Below, in pieces: positions 1 through 7,821 of a stretch of DNA of 25,755 nt. Each line of letters begins with the position of its first letter. Within the stretch, counting starts at the first letter, position 1. Below the pieces are notes generated by a model. That model ran no database searches and was not told where the DNA came from. It was given only the letters and a program-made list of their open reading frames with translations. The position numbers and the translations under genes are program-made. Location: contig CAAFZP010000108.1 of the NCBI GenBank assembly GCA_900767585.1, forward strand, positions 1 to 25,755, written 5' to 3'. Source of the stretch: Lachnospiraceae bacterium (GTDB taxonomy: Bacteria > Bacillota > Clostridia > Lachnospirales > Lachnospiraceae).

Positions 1-176
1 AGTCCATCCTCCTCCGGCAGCATGATATCAAGCAGAATCAGGGACGGAAGTGTTTCTTCCATCCCTGCCCAGAATTCCGATGGACGTTCAAAGCCTTTTG
101 CTTCCAAATCCATGTGACATAATGTGTAAACTACAAATTCACGTATGCTATTGTCATCTTCTAAAACATAAATCAT
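1..176 (-). CDS. phoB: Response regulator, PhoB/PhoP type, N-terminal part (cut by window edge)
   Basis: This is the start of a two-component response regulator; the rest lies beyond position 1. The visible 58 residues begin MIYVLEDDNSIREFV and run to LILLDIMLPEEDGL. This is a receiver (REC) domain: the acidic pair is Glu/Asp 6-8, and the phospho-acceptor Asp is in LLDIMLP. The ATG at 176-174 follows the phoU stop codon with one base between, so the gene is the last visible member of the pst-phoU operon. Position directly after phoU is where Clostridia usually carry phoB/phoP, the response regulator that binds Pho boxes with its partner kinase PhoR. The output domain is not visible, so the exact name rests on context. 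Confidence 0.85.
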   Translation of the reverse strand, partial: MIYVLEDDNSIREFVVYTLCHMDLEAKGFERPSEFWAGMEETLPSLILLDIMLPEEDG

Positions 177-177
177 T

Positions 178-822
178 TTATATATGCTCTCCTGTGATTG
201 AATAATAAACCCATTCCGCAACATTCGTTGCATGGTCGCCTATTCTTTCATAATACTTTGCAATCATGATAATGTCTATATAAAATTCGCCATCTTCTGC
301 TTTTTTTCCGATTTCTTTGATGAGACGTTTCTTTACCGAATCAAATAATGCATCGACTTTATCATCGGCCTGCATTACAGCGATTGCCAGATCCTTGTCT
401 TTTTTAACATATGCCTCCACAGCATTTGACAGCATATCTTTCGCAGCCCCCGACATTTCTTCAAGATCATTAAAATCCTTTAAGTCATAGGGTGCTGTGA
501 AACGGATCATATCCGCAATATCGGCGCATTGGTCACCGATCCGTTCGAGATCAGATATAAGCTTTAATGCAGCTGATACAAAACGGAAATCCGATGCGAC
601 CGGCTGCTGCTTTAAAAGCAGGCTCATACAGATATGCTCGATATTATGCTCGCTTTTGTCAATCTCCTCTTCCACTGCATGGGATTTCGATGTGTATTTG
701 GCATCGCCACTAAAGAGTGCCTTCGTAGTGCCCGCGATCACCTTCTCGCAAAGTGCGCCCATGCGGATCAGTTCGACATTCAGATTCTCTAATTGCTTCT
801 CGTATTCATTTCTCATAATCAT
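178..822 (-). CDS. phoU: Phosphate-signalling protein PhoU
   Basis: PhoU is a cytoplasmic helical protein that couples the PstSCAB transporter to the PhoR/PhoB sensor pair and restrains signalling when phosphate is plentiful. The protein has about 214 residues, the normal family length. It shows the two internally repeated three-helix bundles, each with the metal-binding signature: DLERIGDQCADIAD in the first half and YYERIGDHATNVAEW in the second. I chose the ATG at 822, which shares its A with the TGA stop of pstB and sits 8 bases after AGGAAGG. A TTG three bases upstream is also in frame. The overlap with pstB implies translational coupling. Confidence 0.95.
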   Translation of the reverse strand: MIMRNEYEKQLENLNVELIRMGALCEKVIAGTTKALFSGDAKYTSKSHAVEEEIDKSEHNIEHICMSLLLKQQPVASDFRFVSAALKLISDLERIGDQCADIADMIRFTAPYDLKDFNDLEEMSGAAKDMLSNAVEAYVKKDKDLAIAVMQADDKVDALFDSVKKRLIKEIGKKAEDGEFYIDIIMIAKYYERIGDHATNVAEWVYYSITGEHI

Positions 823-1571
823 CAACCAAACCTTCCTGTGATATAATCCTCTGTCCGCTTGTCACTTGGATTTGCAAACAGTTTCTCTGTATTGTCAAAC
901 TCCACAACTTCTCCGAGCAGGAAAAATGCTGTATTATCTGAAATTCGTGCAGCCTGCTGCATATTATGTGTGACCATGATAATCGTATATTTATCTTTCA
1001 GATCGACTGCCAGATCCTCAATCTTCGAGGTGGAAATCGGATCGAGTGCAGATGTCGGCTCATCCATCAAAAGCACATCCGGTTCTACCGCAAGTGCACG
1101 TGCAATACACAGACGCTGCTGCTGTCCACCTGACATACCGAGCGCGCTTTTCTTCAGACGGTCTTTGACTTCATCCCAGATAGCAGCCTGCTTTAAGGAA
1201 CGTTCCACAATTTCGTCTAATTCCGCTTTTTTATGGATTCCATGTGTACGCGGTCCATATGCAATATTGTCGTAGATGCTCATCGGAAATGGATTTGGTT
1301 TCTGAAACACCATGCCGACGCGCTTGCGCAATGTATTGACATCCATTCCTTTGTATATGTTTTCGCCATCGAGTGTTACCTCACCCGTGATCTTACATCC
1401 TTCAACCAGATCATTCATTCGATTCAGGCTTTTTAAGAGTGTGGATTTTCCACAGCCGGATGGACCGATGAATGCAGTAATCTTGGTCGATGGAATGTCT
1501 AAGTTGATATCTTTTAATGCATGGAAATCGCTATAATATAAATCCATGTCCTTGATTTTAAAATTACCCAT
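822..1571 (-). CDS. pstB: Phosphate ABC transporter ATP-binding protein PstB
   Basis: PstB is the ATPase that drives high-affinity phosphate import by PstSCA at the membrane. It has about 249 residues with all ABC motifs in order: Walker A GPSGCGKST, Q-loop MVFQKPNPFP, signature MSGGQQQR, Walker B VLLMDEPTSALD, and the H-loop His in VTHNMQQAAR. The QKPNPFPMSIYDN stretch is characteristic of PstB. The start is ATG 1571 (MGNFKI), because the in-frame TTG four codons upstream lies inside the TTGGAGGA ribosome binding site. It lies 22 bases after pstA, and its stop overlaps the phoU start. Confidence 0.97.
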   Translation of the reverse strand: MGNFKIKDMDLYYSDFHALKDINLDIPSTKITAFIGPSGCGKSTLLKSLNRMNDLVEGCKITGEVTLDGENIYKGMDVNTLRKRVGMVFQKPNPFPMSIYDNIAYGPRTHGIHKKAELDEIVERSLKQAAIWDEVKDRLKKSALGMSGGQQQRLCIARALAVEPDVLLMDEPTSALDPISTSKIEDLAVDLKDKYTIIMVTHNMQQAARISDNTAFFLLGEVVEFDNTEKLFANPSDKRTEDYITGRFG

Positions 1572-1593
1572 TTTTTCCTCCAAATCTCAGTAC

Positions 1594-2502
1594 TTATTTT
1601 GCCTGCAGTTTTTTTGCAAGCTTTCCGGATGCTGCATTGATTATGACAACCATTACAAGCAGCACAACTGCGGTTGCATATGCCTGCTTTGTGTAGAGTC
1701 CTTCCGAAAGCAGCTTATACATATGAACAGCCAACGTACATCCGGAATCAAATAAGCTCTTTGGTATCTCGGCAGTTGTACCGGATGTAAAGATTAAAGC
1801 TGCCGTCTCGCCGACGATACGTCCGATTGCCAGGATAACTCCGGATAAAATACCGGGTACCGCAGATGGAAGTACAACCTTAAATATCGTCCGCAGTCTG
1901 CCGGCTCCAAGTCCGAAGCTTCCTTCCCGGTAAGAATCCGGTACGCTTAAGAGCGCTTCTTCTGTCGTACGCATAATGGTTGGAAGTACCATAATGGAAA
2001 GTGTAAGCGCACCACCGAAGAATGAAAGTCCCCAGCCAAATGCGATAACAAACATCAGATATCCGAACAGACCATAAACGATGGAAGGGATACCGGATAA
2101 TGTCTCGGTTGTGATTCTGACAACACTCACAAGTTTATTTCCGCGCTTGGCATATTCTACCAGATAAATAGCAGAACAGATACCGATTGGAACTGCGATG
2201 AGCAGGGAAAGAGCTGTCATAAGAAATGTATTGATAATTGCAGGAAGCATCGATACATTTTCGGTTGTATATTTCCAGGCAAAAAGCTCCGGAGAAAGAT
2301 TCATGATACCATTTGCCAGAATATAGATGACAAGTGCGCCAAGCACGCCAACCGTGATGACTGCAGATACTGTGACTGCAATCAGTAAAAACATGGAAAG
2401 CGGCCGCTTTTTGTATGCAGCGAGCTTATCCTTCCAGGTGACGACATTGATCGGCCTGATTGCTTCCGTATTTGCTTTTGCTACGACTGCTTGTTCACTC
2501 AT
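1594..2502 (-). CDS. pstA: Phosphate ABC transporter permease PstA
   Basis: PstA is one of the two membrane-spanning subunits of the phosphate importer. The 302-residue protein has a cytoplasmic N-terminus and six predicted hydrophobic segments, starting around residue 36 (MFLLIAVTVSAVITVGVL). The conserved permease loop that docks on PstB is present near EEALLSVPDSYREGSFGLGAG, followed by TIFKVVLPSAVPGI, and GIPSIVYGLFGYL is a Pst permease hallmark. The ATG lies two bases after the pstC stop, so the pair is tightly coupled. The binding site is the AAGGGG stretch inside the pstC end. Confidence 0.96.
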   Translation of the reverse strand: MSEQAVVAKANTEAIRPINVVTWKDKLAAYKKRPLSMFLLIAVTVSAVITVGVLGALVIYILANGIMNLSPELFAWKYTTENVSMLPAIINTFLMTALSLLIAVPIGICSAIYLVEYAKRGNKLVSVVRITTETLSGIPSIVYGLFGYLMFVIAFGWGLSFFGGALTLSIMVLPTIMRTTEEALLSVPDSYREGSFGLGAGRLRTIFKVVLPSAVPGILSGVILAIGRIVGETAALIFTSGTTAEIPKSLFDSGCTLAVHMYKLLSEGLYTKQAYATAVVLLVMVVIINAASGKLAKKLQAK

Positions 2503-2504
2503 GC

Positions 2505-3356
2505 CTATTTCGCCCCTTTCTTTTTCACAACTGAGAACAACAGATTAATAATCAGGATGAACACAAACAAAACCACTCCGGTTGCGATCAATGCTTCTCT
2601 GTGCAAGTCTGTTGCATATCCAAGTTCCAGTACAATATTCGATGTAAGTGTCCGCACACCGGATAACAGACTGTCCGGCATAACTGCATGGTTTCCGGCA
2701 ATCATGATGACTGCCATTGTCTCACCGATTGCACGTCCGATTCCAAGAATAATGGCTGCAAGGATTCCGGATTTTGCTGCAGGGAGTACTGCCTTGAAGA
2801 CACTTCTCTCATGCGTATCACCGAGTGCCAATGCTCCTTCGTAATAGCTTTCCGGAACCGCGCGGATTGCTGATTCCGATACACTGATGATAGTTGGCAA
2901 AATCATGATTCCAAGCAGGATGCATGCGGTCAGAATGTTTTTACCGCTTCCGCCAAATGTATTCCGGATCATCGGCGTGATCACAACCAGACCGAAGAAC
3001 CCATATACAATGGATGGAATACCTGCAAGCAGATCCACAGCCGGTTTCATAATCTTATGAATCTTCGGTGGACAGAACTTTGCCATGAATACGGCACATA
3101 AAAGACCGATTGGAACACCGATGATGATTGCACCTGCTGTCACATAGATACTGCCGATGATCATAGGGAAGATACCGAATTTATTTGCACCCGGCATCCA
3201 TGTTTTACCAAATATGAAATTCACAAATCCAATCTGCCGGATGGCTGGTACGCCATTGGCAAACATGAACAAACATATCATGGCGACTGCCAGTATAGAC
3301 ATACAGGCAGCCACCAGGAATACGATATGCATAGTTCTTTCTTTTACTTTCGTCAT
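2505..3356 (-). CDS. pstC: Phosphate ABC transporter permease PstC
   Basis: PstC pairs with PstA to form the phosphate channel. About 283 residues begin MTKVKERTMHIVFLVAAC, with six hydrophobic segments. Motifs shared with PstC permeases include GIPSIVYGFFGLVVI, the EAA-type loop SESAIRAVPESYYEGALALGDT, and FKAVLPAAKSGILA. The start is the ATG at 3356, six bases after ACGAGG. A longer in-frame version from a TTG at 3395 has no ribosome binding site and would add 13 unlikely residues. The gene follows pstS after 43 bases. Confidence 0.96.
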   Translation of the reverse strand: MTKVKERTMHIVFLVAACMSILAVAMICLFMFANGVPAIRQIGFVNFIFGKTWMPGANKFGIFPMIIGSIYVTAGAIIIGVPIGLLCAVFMAKFCPPKIHKIMKPAVDLLAGIPSIVYGFFGLVVITPMIRNTFGGSGKNILTACILLGIMILPTIISVSESAIRAVPESYYEGALALGDTHERSVFKAVLPAAKSGILAAIILGIGRAIGETMAVIMIAGNHAVMPDSLLSGVRTLTSNIVLELGYATDLHREALIATGVVLFVFILIINLLFSVVKKKGAK

Positions 3357-3399
3357 AGTATGCCTCGTATTTTCTTTCTGATAAGTTTTTATCAATCTA

Positions 3400-4263
3400 T
3401 TACTTTACTTCTGACCACTTTGTGATAGAACCTGTGTAGATGCTCTTTACCTGATCGCTTGTAAGACCATCGACGTCGTTGTTCTTATTTACAACAACTG
3501 CGATACCATCAATTGCGATCACTGTCGGTGTAAGACCTGCACTAAGCTCGCTGTCCTTCAGCTCTCTGGATGCCATACCGATATCGCAGACACCTTCTGC
3601 CGCACTTGTCATACCTGTAGTAGAATCACTCTGCTGTACTTCAATCTGTACATCCGGATTAACTGCAACATATGCCTCCTTAAGCTTTTCCATAACCGGT
3701 GTTACGGAAGATGAACCTGCAACATTGATCTTACCCTTTACACCTGCAGCCTTGAATGCACCTGTATTGCCCTGGCTGATATATCCTGCATCTTCAACAA
3801 CCTTCTGTCCATCCTCGCTCAAGATGAAGTTAATGAAATCCTGTGTTACTTCGTTTGGTGTACCCTTTGTTGCAATGTTGAACGGACGGGATACCTTGTA
3901 GCTTCCGTTCGAGATATTATCAGCGGTTGCTTCTGCACCATCAATCTTCAATGCTTTTACAGAATCATCCAGGGAACCAAGGGATATGTATCCGATCGCT
4001 GACTCATCGTCTGCTACACTTGTCATCATAACGGATGTTGAGTTTGTGATATCTGCAGTAGAGATTGTATTATCAATCTTGTTACCATCTGCATCCTTCT
4101 CCTCAATACCGAACAGTTCGATAAATGCGCCTCTTGTACCGGAACCATCCTCACGGGAAATTACGGTGATATCATCACTTGCTGCTTTACCACATCCTGT
4201 CATTGCTCCCATAAGCATGGCTGATGCTAAAACTCCAATGATTGCTTTCTTTAACTTTCTCAT
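3400..4263 (-). CDS. pstS: Phosphate-binding lipoprotein PstS with circularly permuted fold order
   Basis: This is the extracytoplasmic phosphate receptor for PstCAB. It has 287 residues with a lipoprotein signal (lipobox MTGC, acylated Cys24). The order of the two halves is swapped compared with classical PstS. The segment with the phosphate-binding SREDGSGTR loop (residues 36-44) and GYISLGSLDDSVKAL (91-105) is normally in the C-terminal half but comes first here. The normally N-terminal segment comes last: VAGSSSVTPV at 181-190, CDIGMASRELKD at 226-237, and IAIDGIAVVVN. All ligand loops are present, so the protein should bind phosphate. It is the first gene of the pst operon, with GGAG 8 bases before ATG, a single clear start, and a Pho-box-like promoter upstream. 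Family assignment is firm; permutation is read from motif order. Confidence 0.93.
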   Translation of the reverse strand: MRKLKKAIIGVLASAMLMGAMTGCGKAASDDITVISREDGSGTRGAFIELFGIEEKDADGNKIDNTISTADITNSTSVMMTSVADDESAIGYISLGSLDDSVKALKIDGAEATADNISNGSYKVSRPFNIATKGTPNEVTQDFINFILSEDGQKVVEDAGYISQGNTGAFKAAGVKGKINVAGSSSVTPVMEKLKEAYVAVNPDVQIEVQQSDSTTGMTSAAEGVCDIGMASRELKDSELSAGLTPTVIAIDGIAVVVNKNNDVDGLTSDQVKSIYTGSITKWSEVK

Positions 4264-4320
4264 TTTTTTGTCTCCTTTTTTCTCTTAAAGATTTTCTTTT
4301 TGATTTAACTTACAAATGAG

Positions 4321-4375
4321 AATATACAGAATGTACGTAAAGTGCGTTATCGTAGTTTTGTAAAATGTACGTAAA
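4321..4375 (-). promoter_or_regulatory. pst operon promoter with Pho-box-like repeats
   Basis: Two identical 12-mers (TTTACGTACATT on the minus strand) lie at 4364-4375 and 4330-4341. TTTTACAA between them falls 11 bases after the first, giving TTTAC-type repeats in approximate 11-bp phase. This is the arrangement PhoP/PhoB proteins bind in Firmicutes. A TATATT candidate -10 is at 4321-4326, with no good -35, as expected of an activated promoter. The upstream repeat overlaps the T-run of the preceding gene's terminator. Binding is inferred. Confidence 0.65.
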
Positions 4376-4406
4376 AAAGCGCCGGATGTTTTACCATCCG
4401 GCGCTT
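4373..4406 (-). terminator. Rho-independent terminator of the aldolase-like gene
   Basis: A 10-bp GC-rich stem GCGCCGGATG (4379-4388) / CATCCGGCGC (4395-4404) has a 6-base loop. On the minus strand it is followed by six T (4378-4373). It lies 20 bases after the stop codon of the gene ending at 4426. Confidence 0.93.
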
Positions 4407-4425
4407 CCGTGTATAATTGCTTATT

Positions 4426-5391
4426 CTAAATTAACAGTTCCTTGTAGTATTCTGCGTAGTCGCGGCGATTCTCTTTTGTGAAGGCGATTGCAGAACGGGG
4501 ATGCTGGTTTAAAAGTCCGGTCATCAGGTACTGGAGATCGTACCCCCAGACGATGCCGTCATCCTTCAATTTCATCATGTGGTCTTCAATGAATTTGAAT
4601 ACCGGGTATACATTGTATTTTGGATTCTTCAGGAATCCAAGTAACAGCTCCATTGCGCAGTTGCCGGCTCCTCTTCCCATGGACAGGTAGGTTCCGTCTA
4701 ACCAGTCTACACCGTCACCACACGCTTCAATCGTGTTTGCAAATGCAAGCTGCTGGTTGTTGTGTGCGTGGATACCGATCTTCTTATTGTATTTTGCTGC
4801 GAAATTCAGATAAAGATCTGCGATACGGGCAATCTGCTCCGGATACAGGGAACCAAAGCTATCCACAATGTAGATCACATCAACCGGTGTCTTGCCAAGC
4901 ATATCAAGTGCAACCTTGATGTCTTCCTCCTGCGAATTCGAGATAGCCATGATATTACAGCTTGTCTCGTATCCCTTCTTTGCCGCATCCTCTACCATGT
5001 CGATTGCTTCCGGCATCTGATGGATATACGCTGCCACGCGAACCAGATCAACCGGAGAATTTACCTTCTCATCAAAATCGTTCTTATCATGACGTCCGAT
5101 ATCAGCCATGATTGCAAGCTTTAAGTCTGTGTCGTTTTCTCCAACGATCTCACGGATATGGTCATCACTACAGAATTTCCATTTACCGAACTTCGATTCA
5201 TCAAATACCTTCTTTGATGCACGATACCCCATCTCCATATAGTCAACACCTGCGTCGATATTTGCCTGATACAATGCTTTTACAAAGTCGTCGGTGAAAT
5301 AGAAGTCATTCACCAATCCACCGTCACGTAAGGTCGCATCTACAACTTTGATACTTTCCCGAAATCCAAGTAAATTTGATAATTCTTTCAT
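4426..5391 (-). CDS. Aldolase-like protein of the DRE-TIM metallolyase superfamily (HMGL-like)
   Basis: This is a TIM-barrel enzyme of about 321 residues, related to 4-hydroxy-2-oxovalerate aldolase, HMG-CoA lyase and isopropylmalate synthase catalytic domains. The superfamily motif is near the start (VDATLRDGGLVND: catalytic Arg and metal-binding Asp). The metal-binding His pair is at IGIHAHNNQQLAFAN, about residue 210. GRGAGNCAMELLLGFL lies further on. It lacks the C-terminal domain that 4-hydroxy-2-oxovalerate aldolases use to bind their dehydrogenase partner, and no pathway partner is adjacent, so the substrate is unknown. I chose ATG 5391, nine bases after GATGAGG. An in-frame ATG at 5406 has a weaker site and would add MRNID. 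It has its own promoter and terminator and is monocistronic. Confidence 0.85.
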   Translation of the reverse strand: MKELSNLLGFRESIKVVDATLRDGGLVNDFYFTDDFVKALYQANIDAGVDYMEMGYRASKKVFDESKFGKWKFCSDDHIREIVGENDTDLKLAIMADIGRHDKNDFDEKVNSPVDLVRVAAYIHQMPEAIDMVEDAAKKGYETSCNIMAISNSQEEDIKVALDMLGKTPVDVIYIVDSFGSLYPEQIARIADLYLNFAAKYNKKIGIHAHNNQQLAFANTIEACGDGVDWLDGTYLSMGRGAGNCAMELLLGFLKNPKYNVYPVFKFIEDHMMKLKDDGIVWGYDLQYLMTGLLNQHPRSAIAFTKENRRDYAEYYKELLI

Positions 5392-5457
5392 GTCTATATT
5401 CCTCATCTTTCTTTCTCTGATGCATCACCGCTTTAATGCAGTAAAGAGAATATAGAT

Positions 5458-5486
5458 ACTATAACAGAGATTTTTCATATAGTCAA
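5458..5486 (-). promoter_or_regulatory. Sigma-A promoter of the aldolase-like gene
   Basis: On the minus strand, TTGACT (5486-5481), a 17-base spacer, and TATAGT (5463-5458) form a near-consensus vegetative promoter. Transcription would start near 5451, about 60 bases before the chosen ATG. It lies downstream of the terminator at 5519-5553, so the gene does not depend on read-through from ppk or the RNA upstream. Confidence 0.85.
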
Positions 5487-5516
5487 CCTGTTTTCGAAAT
5501 AATACTACCGCAAGAG

Positions 5517-5641
5517 AGAAAAAAGCGCCTGTGTATGGCGTTAACAGGCGCTTCTTATGACAGCAATATTCATTCACTGTCAGTCGAGAGGAAGTCTCGA
5601 ATCTATACATAATACTGTTGGCGCAGTATCGTATAGCGTAT
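5517..5641 (-). ncRNA. Candidate small structured RNA, about 125 nt, between ppk and the aldolase-like gene
   Basis: The segment runs from an extended -10 promoter (5648-5656) to a rho-independent terminator (5519-5553). It can fold into four consecutive hairpins. Stem 1 has CTATAC/GTATAG outside (5631-5636 with 5603-5608) and ATACTG/CAGTAT inside (5624-5629 with 5612-5617) around loop CGCCAA. Stem 2 is TCGAGA/TCTCGA (5595-5600 with 5584-5589), loop CTTCC. Stem 3 is TGACAG/CTGTCA (5577-5582 with 5558-5563), loop 13 nt. Stem 4 is the terminator. No ribosome binding site or credible short reading frame is present. I do not recognise the family. It could instead be the 3' tail of the ppk transcript, but the separate promoter argues for an independent RNA. 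Confidence 0.55.
5519..5553 (-). terminator. Rho-independent terminator after ppk / candidate RNA
   Basis: Stem AAGCGCCTGT (5523-5532) / ACAGGCGCTT (5544-5553) has an 11-base loop and a T-run on the minus strand (5524-5519). It ends both the candidate RNA and any read-through from the nptA-pstS2-ppk operon, whose last stop is about 135 bases upstream. Confidence 0.9.
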
Positions 5642-5647
5642 GTAATT

Positions 5648-5676
5648 ATTATAGCACGATGTACACAGGAAAGTTA
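5648..5676 (-). promoter_or_regulatory. Extended -10 promoter for the candidate RNA
   Basis: The minus strand reads TGCTATAAT (5656-5648), a perfect extended -10. A weak TAACTT lies at 5676-5671 with 17-base spacing. It sits just after the ppk stop codon at 5688 and predicts a transcript start near 5641. Confidence 0.6.
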
Positions 5677-5687
5677 TATCTATGTAT

Positions 5688-7733
5688 CTATGCATGTATC
5701 TCGTTGTTTTTGTAAGCTTGTGCATATTGCGCTTCCTGTGCATTGATATGACTTTCCCCATGCTTTGGAAGGTAGATACCGTTGATCTGCTCTCTCGCCT
5801 TCTGGTCATCCTCATAGAACAATTCAAAATCATCAAGAATCCGCGCTTTGATTGCAGGATCATAGACCGGAGCCGCTACCTCTACACGGTGAATCGTATT
5901 TCTGGTCATAAAATCAGCGGAAGCAATATATACCTTCGGGTCATCTTTACCGAATATATAGATTCTGGAATGCTCTAAGAACCTTCCAACGATACTAATT
6001 ACCTCGATATTTTCTGTCTCACCGGCAACACCGGCTTTTAAACAGCAGATACCACGCACGATCATACGGACTTTGACACCCGCTTTTCCTGCTTCAATCA
6101 GTTTGTCAATAATTTTCTTATCAGTTAAAGAATTGATTTTGATTCCTACATAGCCTTCTTTTCCTTCCTTGGCCTTTGCAATTTCGTCATCGATCATCGC
6201 AAGGACTTTATTCTGCAGGCAGTTTGGTGCTACAAGGAGATGCTCTGTCTCATCGACGGTGGTTCCCATTGACAGATGATTAAATACATTGGCAGCTTCG
6301 TTTCCAATATCTACCGAAGATGTGATCAGAGAATAGTCCGTGTAGATACGGGACGTCTTCTCGTTGTAATTACCGGTACCGATCTGTGTGATATATTCGA
6401 TTTTATTATTCCGCTTTCCTGTGATCAGACAGAGCTTGGAATGTACTTTCATGTGGTTTAATCCATAGATTACGCGGCATCCGGCATCCTCGAGCTGTCT
6501 GGACCAGCGGATGTTGTTTTCCTCATCAAAACGTGCCCGTAGTTCGACTAATACAACAACCTCTTTTCCCTGCTCTGCAGCTTCAACCAACGCTTCTACG
6601 ATCTTCGAATCACTGGCAAGACGATATAAGGTCATCTTGATTGATACGACTTCCGGATCATTTGCAGCCTCATTTAAGAGCTGGATAAAAGGCTTCATGC
6701 TCTCAAATGGATAAGACAGGAATAAATCATGCTCTCTGGCCTGCTCCATCACAGATCGTGTCCGGTCGATCATAGCCGGTTGCTGTGGTACGCGACGCTC
6801 AAAGAATAACTGTTTCTCGTTGCGAAGCAGATCCTCCACCTTGAATAAGAACGACAGATCAAGTGGTGAGATAGAATGAAATACCTGCTTTTTTGTGAGC
6901 CCTAAAAATCCACACATCTTCTCGATGATGGAGTCGTTCATCATTCTTGTATATTCCATACGGAGCGGGCACAAACGGCTTCTTGTACGAAGCACCTTCT
7001 CCACACCCTTGCGGTAATCTTTTTCATCATCGTCTAATGCATCATCCACATCAATATCGGCACTCCGCAGGATACGGATCAGCGATTTACTGATTACCTT
7101 ATAGCCCGGGAATACTTCCCCAGCAAAATGCAGGATCAATTCTTCTGCAAGCATAAAACGTCTTCCGTCGGAAGAAACCGGAATCATACGCTTAATGACC
7201 GGATTGTTACATGGAATAATGCCAATCTTTGTATTGTTGGATTTTGTACGGAGTTCTACCACAGCGTAGATTTCCTTGTTACGTAAGAATGGAAACGGCT
7301 GGCGTTTGCCGACAACCTGTGGTGAAATAAACGGCTGGATCTCATTCTCAAAGTAAAGCTTCATGGAATCCTGCTCATCCTCATTCAGATCCTTATACAT
7401 AAGCTCTTTGACACCGTACTCTTCCATTTCATACATTAAGCGCAGATAGATTTCATCCTTCTTTTCCCGCAACTTTTTTTCTTTGACAATGATGCGGTCT
7501 AACTGTTCCTGACAAGTAAGGTTTGTCTTATTCTCGCGCACCTTGCTGTCTTTTCCGGCATCCAGTGAACCGACACGCACCATCAGGAACTCATCAAGAT
7601 TGCTTTGGAAGATTGACACGAACGACAGACGCTCACAGAGCGGATTGTTCTCATCCACTGCTTCTTCCAATACTCGTTTATTGAACTTTAACCAGGAAAG
7701 TTCCCGGTTATCATAGACTGTTTCCTCTAACAT
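5688..7733 (-). CDS. ppk1: Polyphosphate kinase 1
   Basis: PPK1 reversibly transfers the gamma-phosphate of ATP to polyphosphate, storing imported phosphate. About 681 residues begin MLEETVYDNRELSWLKFNKRVLEEA, the usual family opening. The phosphorylated active-site His lies in GLNHMKVHSKLCLITG, near residue 430. IEYITQIGTGNYNEKTSRIYTDY and the C-terminal RNTIHRVEVAAPVYD region are also typical. The start is ATG 7733, 8 bases after ACGGAGG. A longer in-frame version from 7856 would add 41 Lys-rich residues, overlap pstS2 and lack a ribosome binding site. It follows pstS2 after 88 A-rich bases and is the last gene of the nptA-pstS2-ppk operon. Confidence 0.95.
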   Translation of the reverse strand: MLEETVYDNRELSWLKFNKRVLEEAVDENNPLCERLSFVSIFQSNLDEFLMVRVGSLDAGKDSKVRENKTNLTCQEQLDRIIVKEKKLREKKDEIYLRLMYEMEEYGVKELMYKDLNEDEQDSMKLYFENEIQPFISPQVVGKRQPFPFLRNKEIYAVVELRTKSNNTKIGIIPCNNPVIKRMIPVSSDGRRFMLAEELILHFAGEVFPGYKVISKSLIRILRSADIDVDDALDDDEKDYRKGVEKVLRTRSRLCPLRMEYTRMMNDSIIEKMCGFLGLTKKQVFHSISPLDLSFLFKVEDLLRNEKQLFFERRVPQQPAMIDRTRSVMEQAREHDLFLSYPFESMKPFIQLLNEAANDPEVVSIKMTLYRLASDSKIVEALVEAAEQGKEVVVLVELRARFDEENNIRWSRQLEDAGCRVIYGLNHMKVHSKLCLITGKRNNKIEYITQIGTGNYNEKTSRIYTDYSLITSSVDIGNEAANVFNHLSMGTTVDETEHLLVAPNCLQNKVLAMIDDEIAKAKEGKEGYVGIKINSLTDKKIIDKLIEAGKAGVKVRMIVRGICCLKAGVAGETENIEVISIVGRFLEHSRIYIFGKDDPKVYIASADFMTRNTIHRVEVAAPVYDPAIKARILDDFELFYEDDQKAREQINGIYLPKHGESHINAQEAQYAQAYKNNEIHA

Positions 7734-7821
7734 AATTGTTTCCTCCGTAATTTCAGGTATATTTTTTTTTGTAAAAATTTTTTTGTTTTTTCTTGTCAAA
7801 AGTCTTATTATTTTTTTTAAT

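Noticed and set aside
5425..5610. 61-codon frame starting inside the candidate RNA
   Set aside because: No ribosome binding site, and it reads through the terminator and the next promoter, so it is not likely to be translated.
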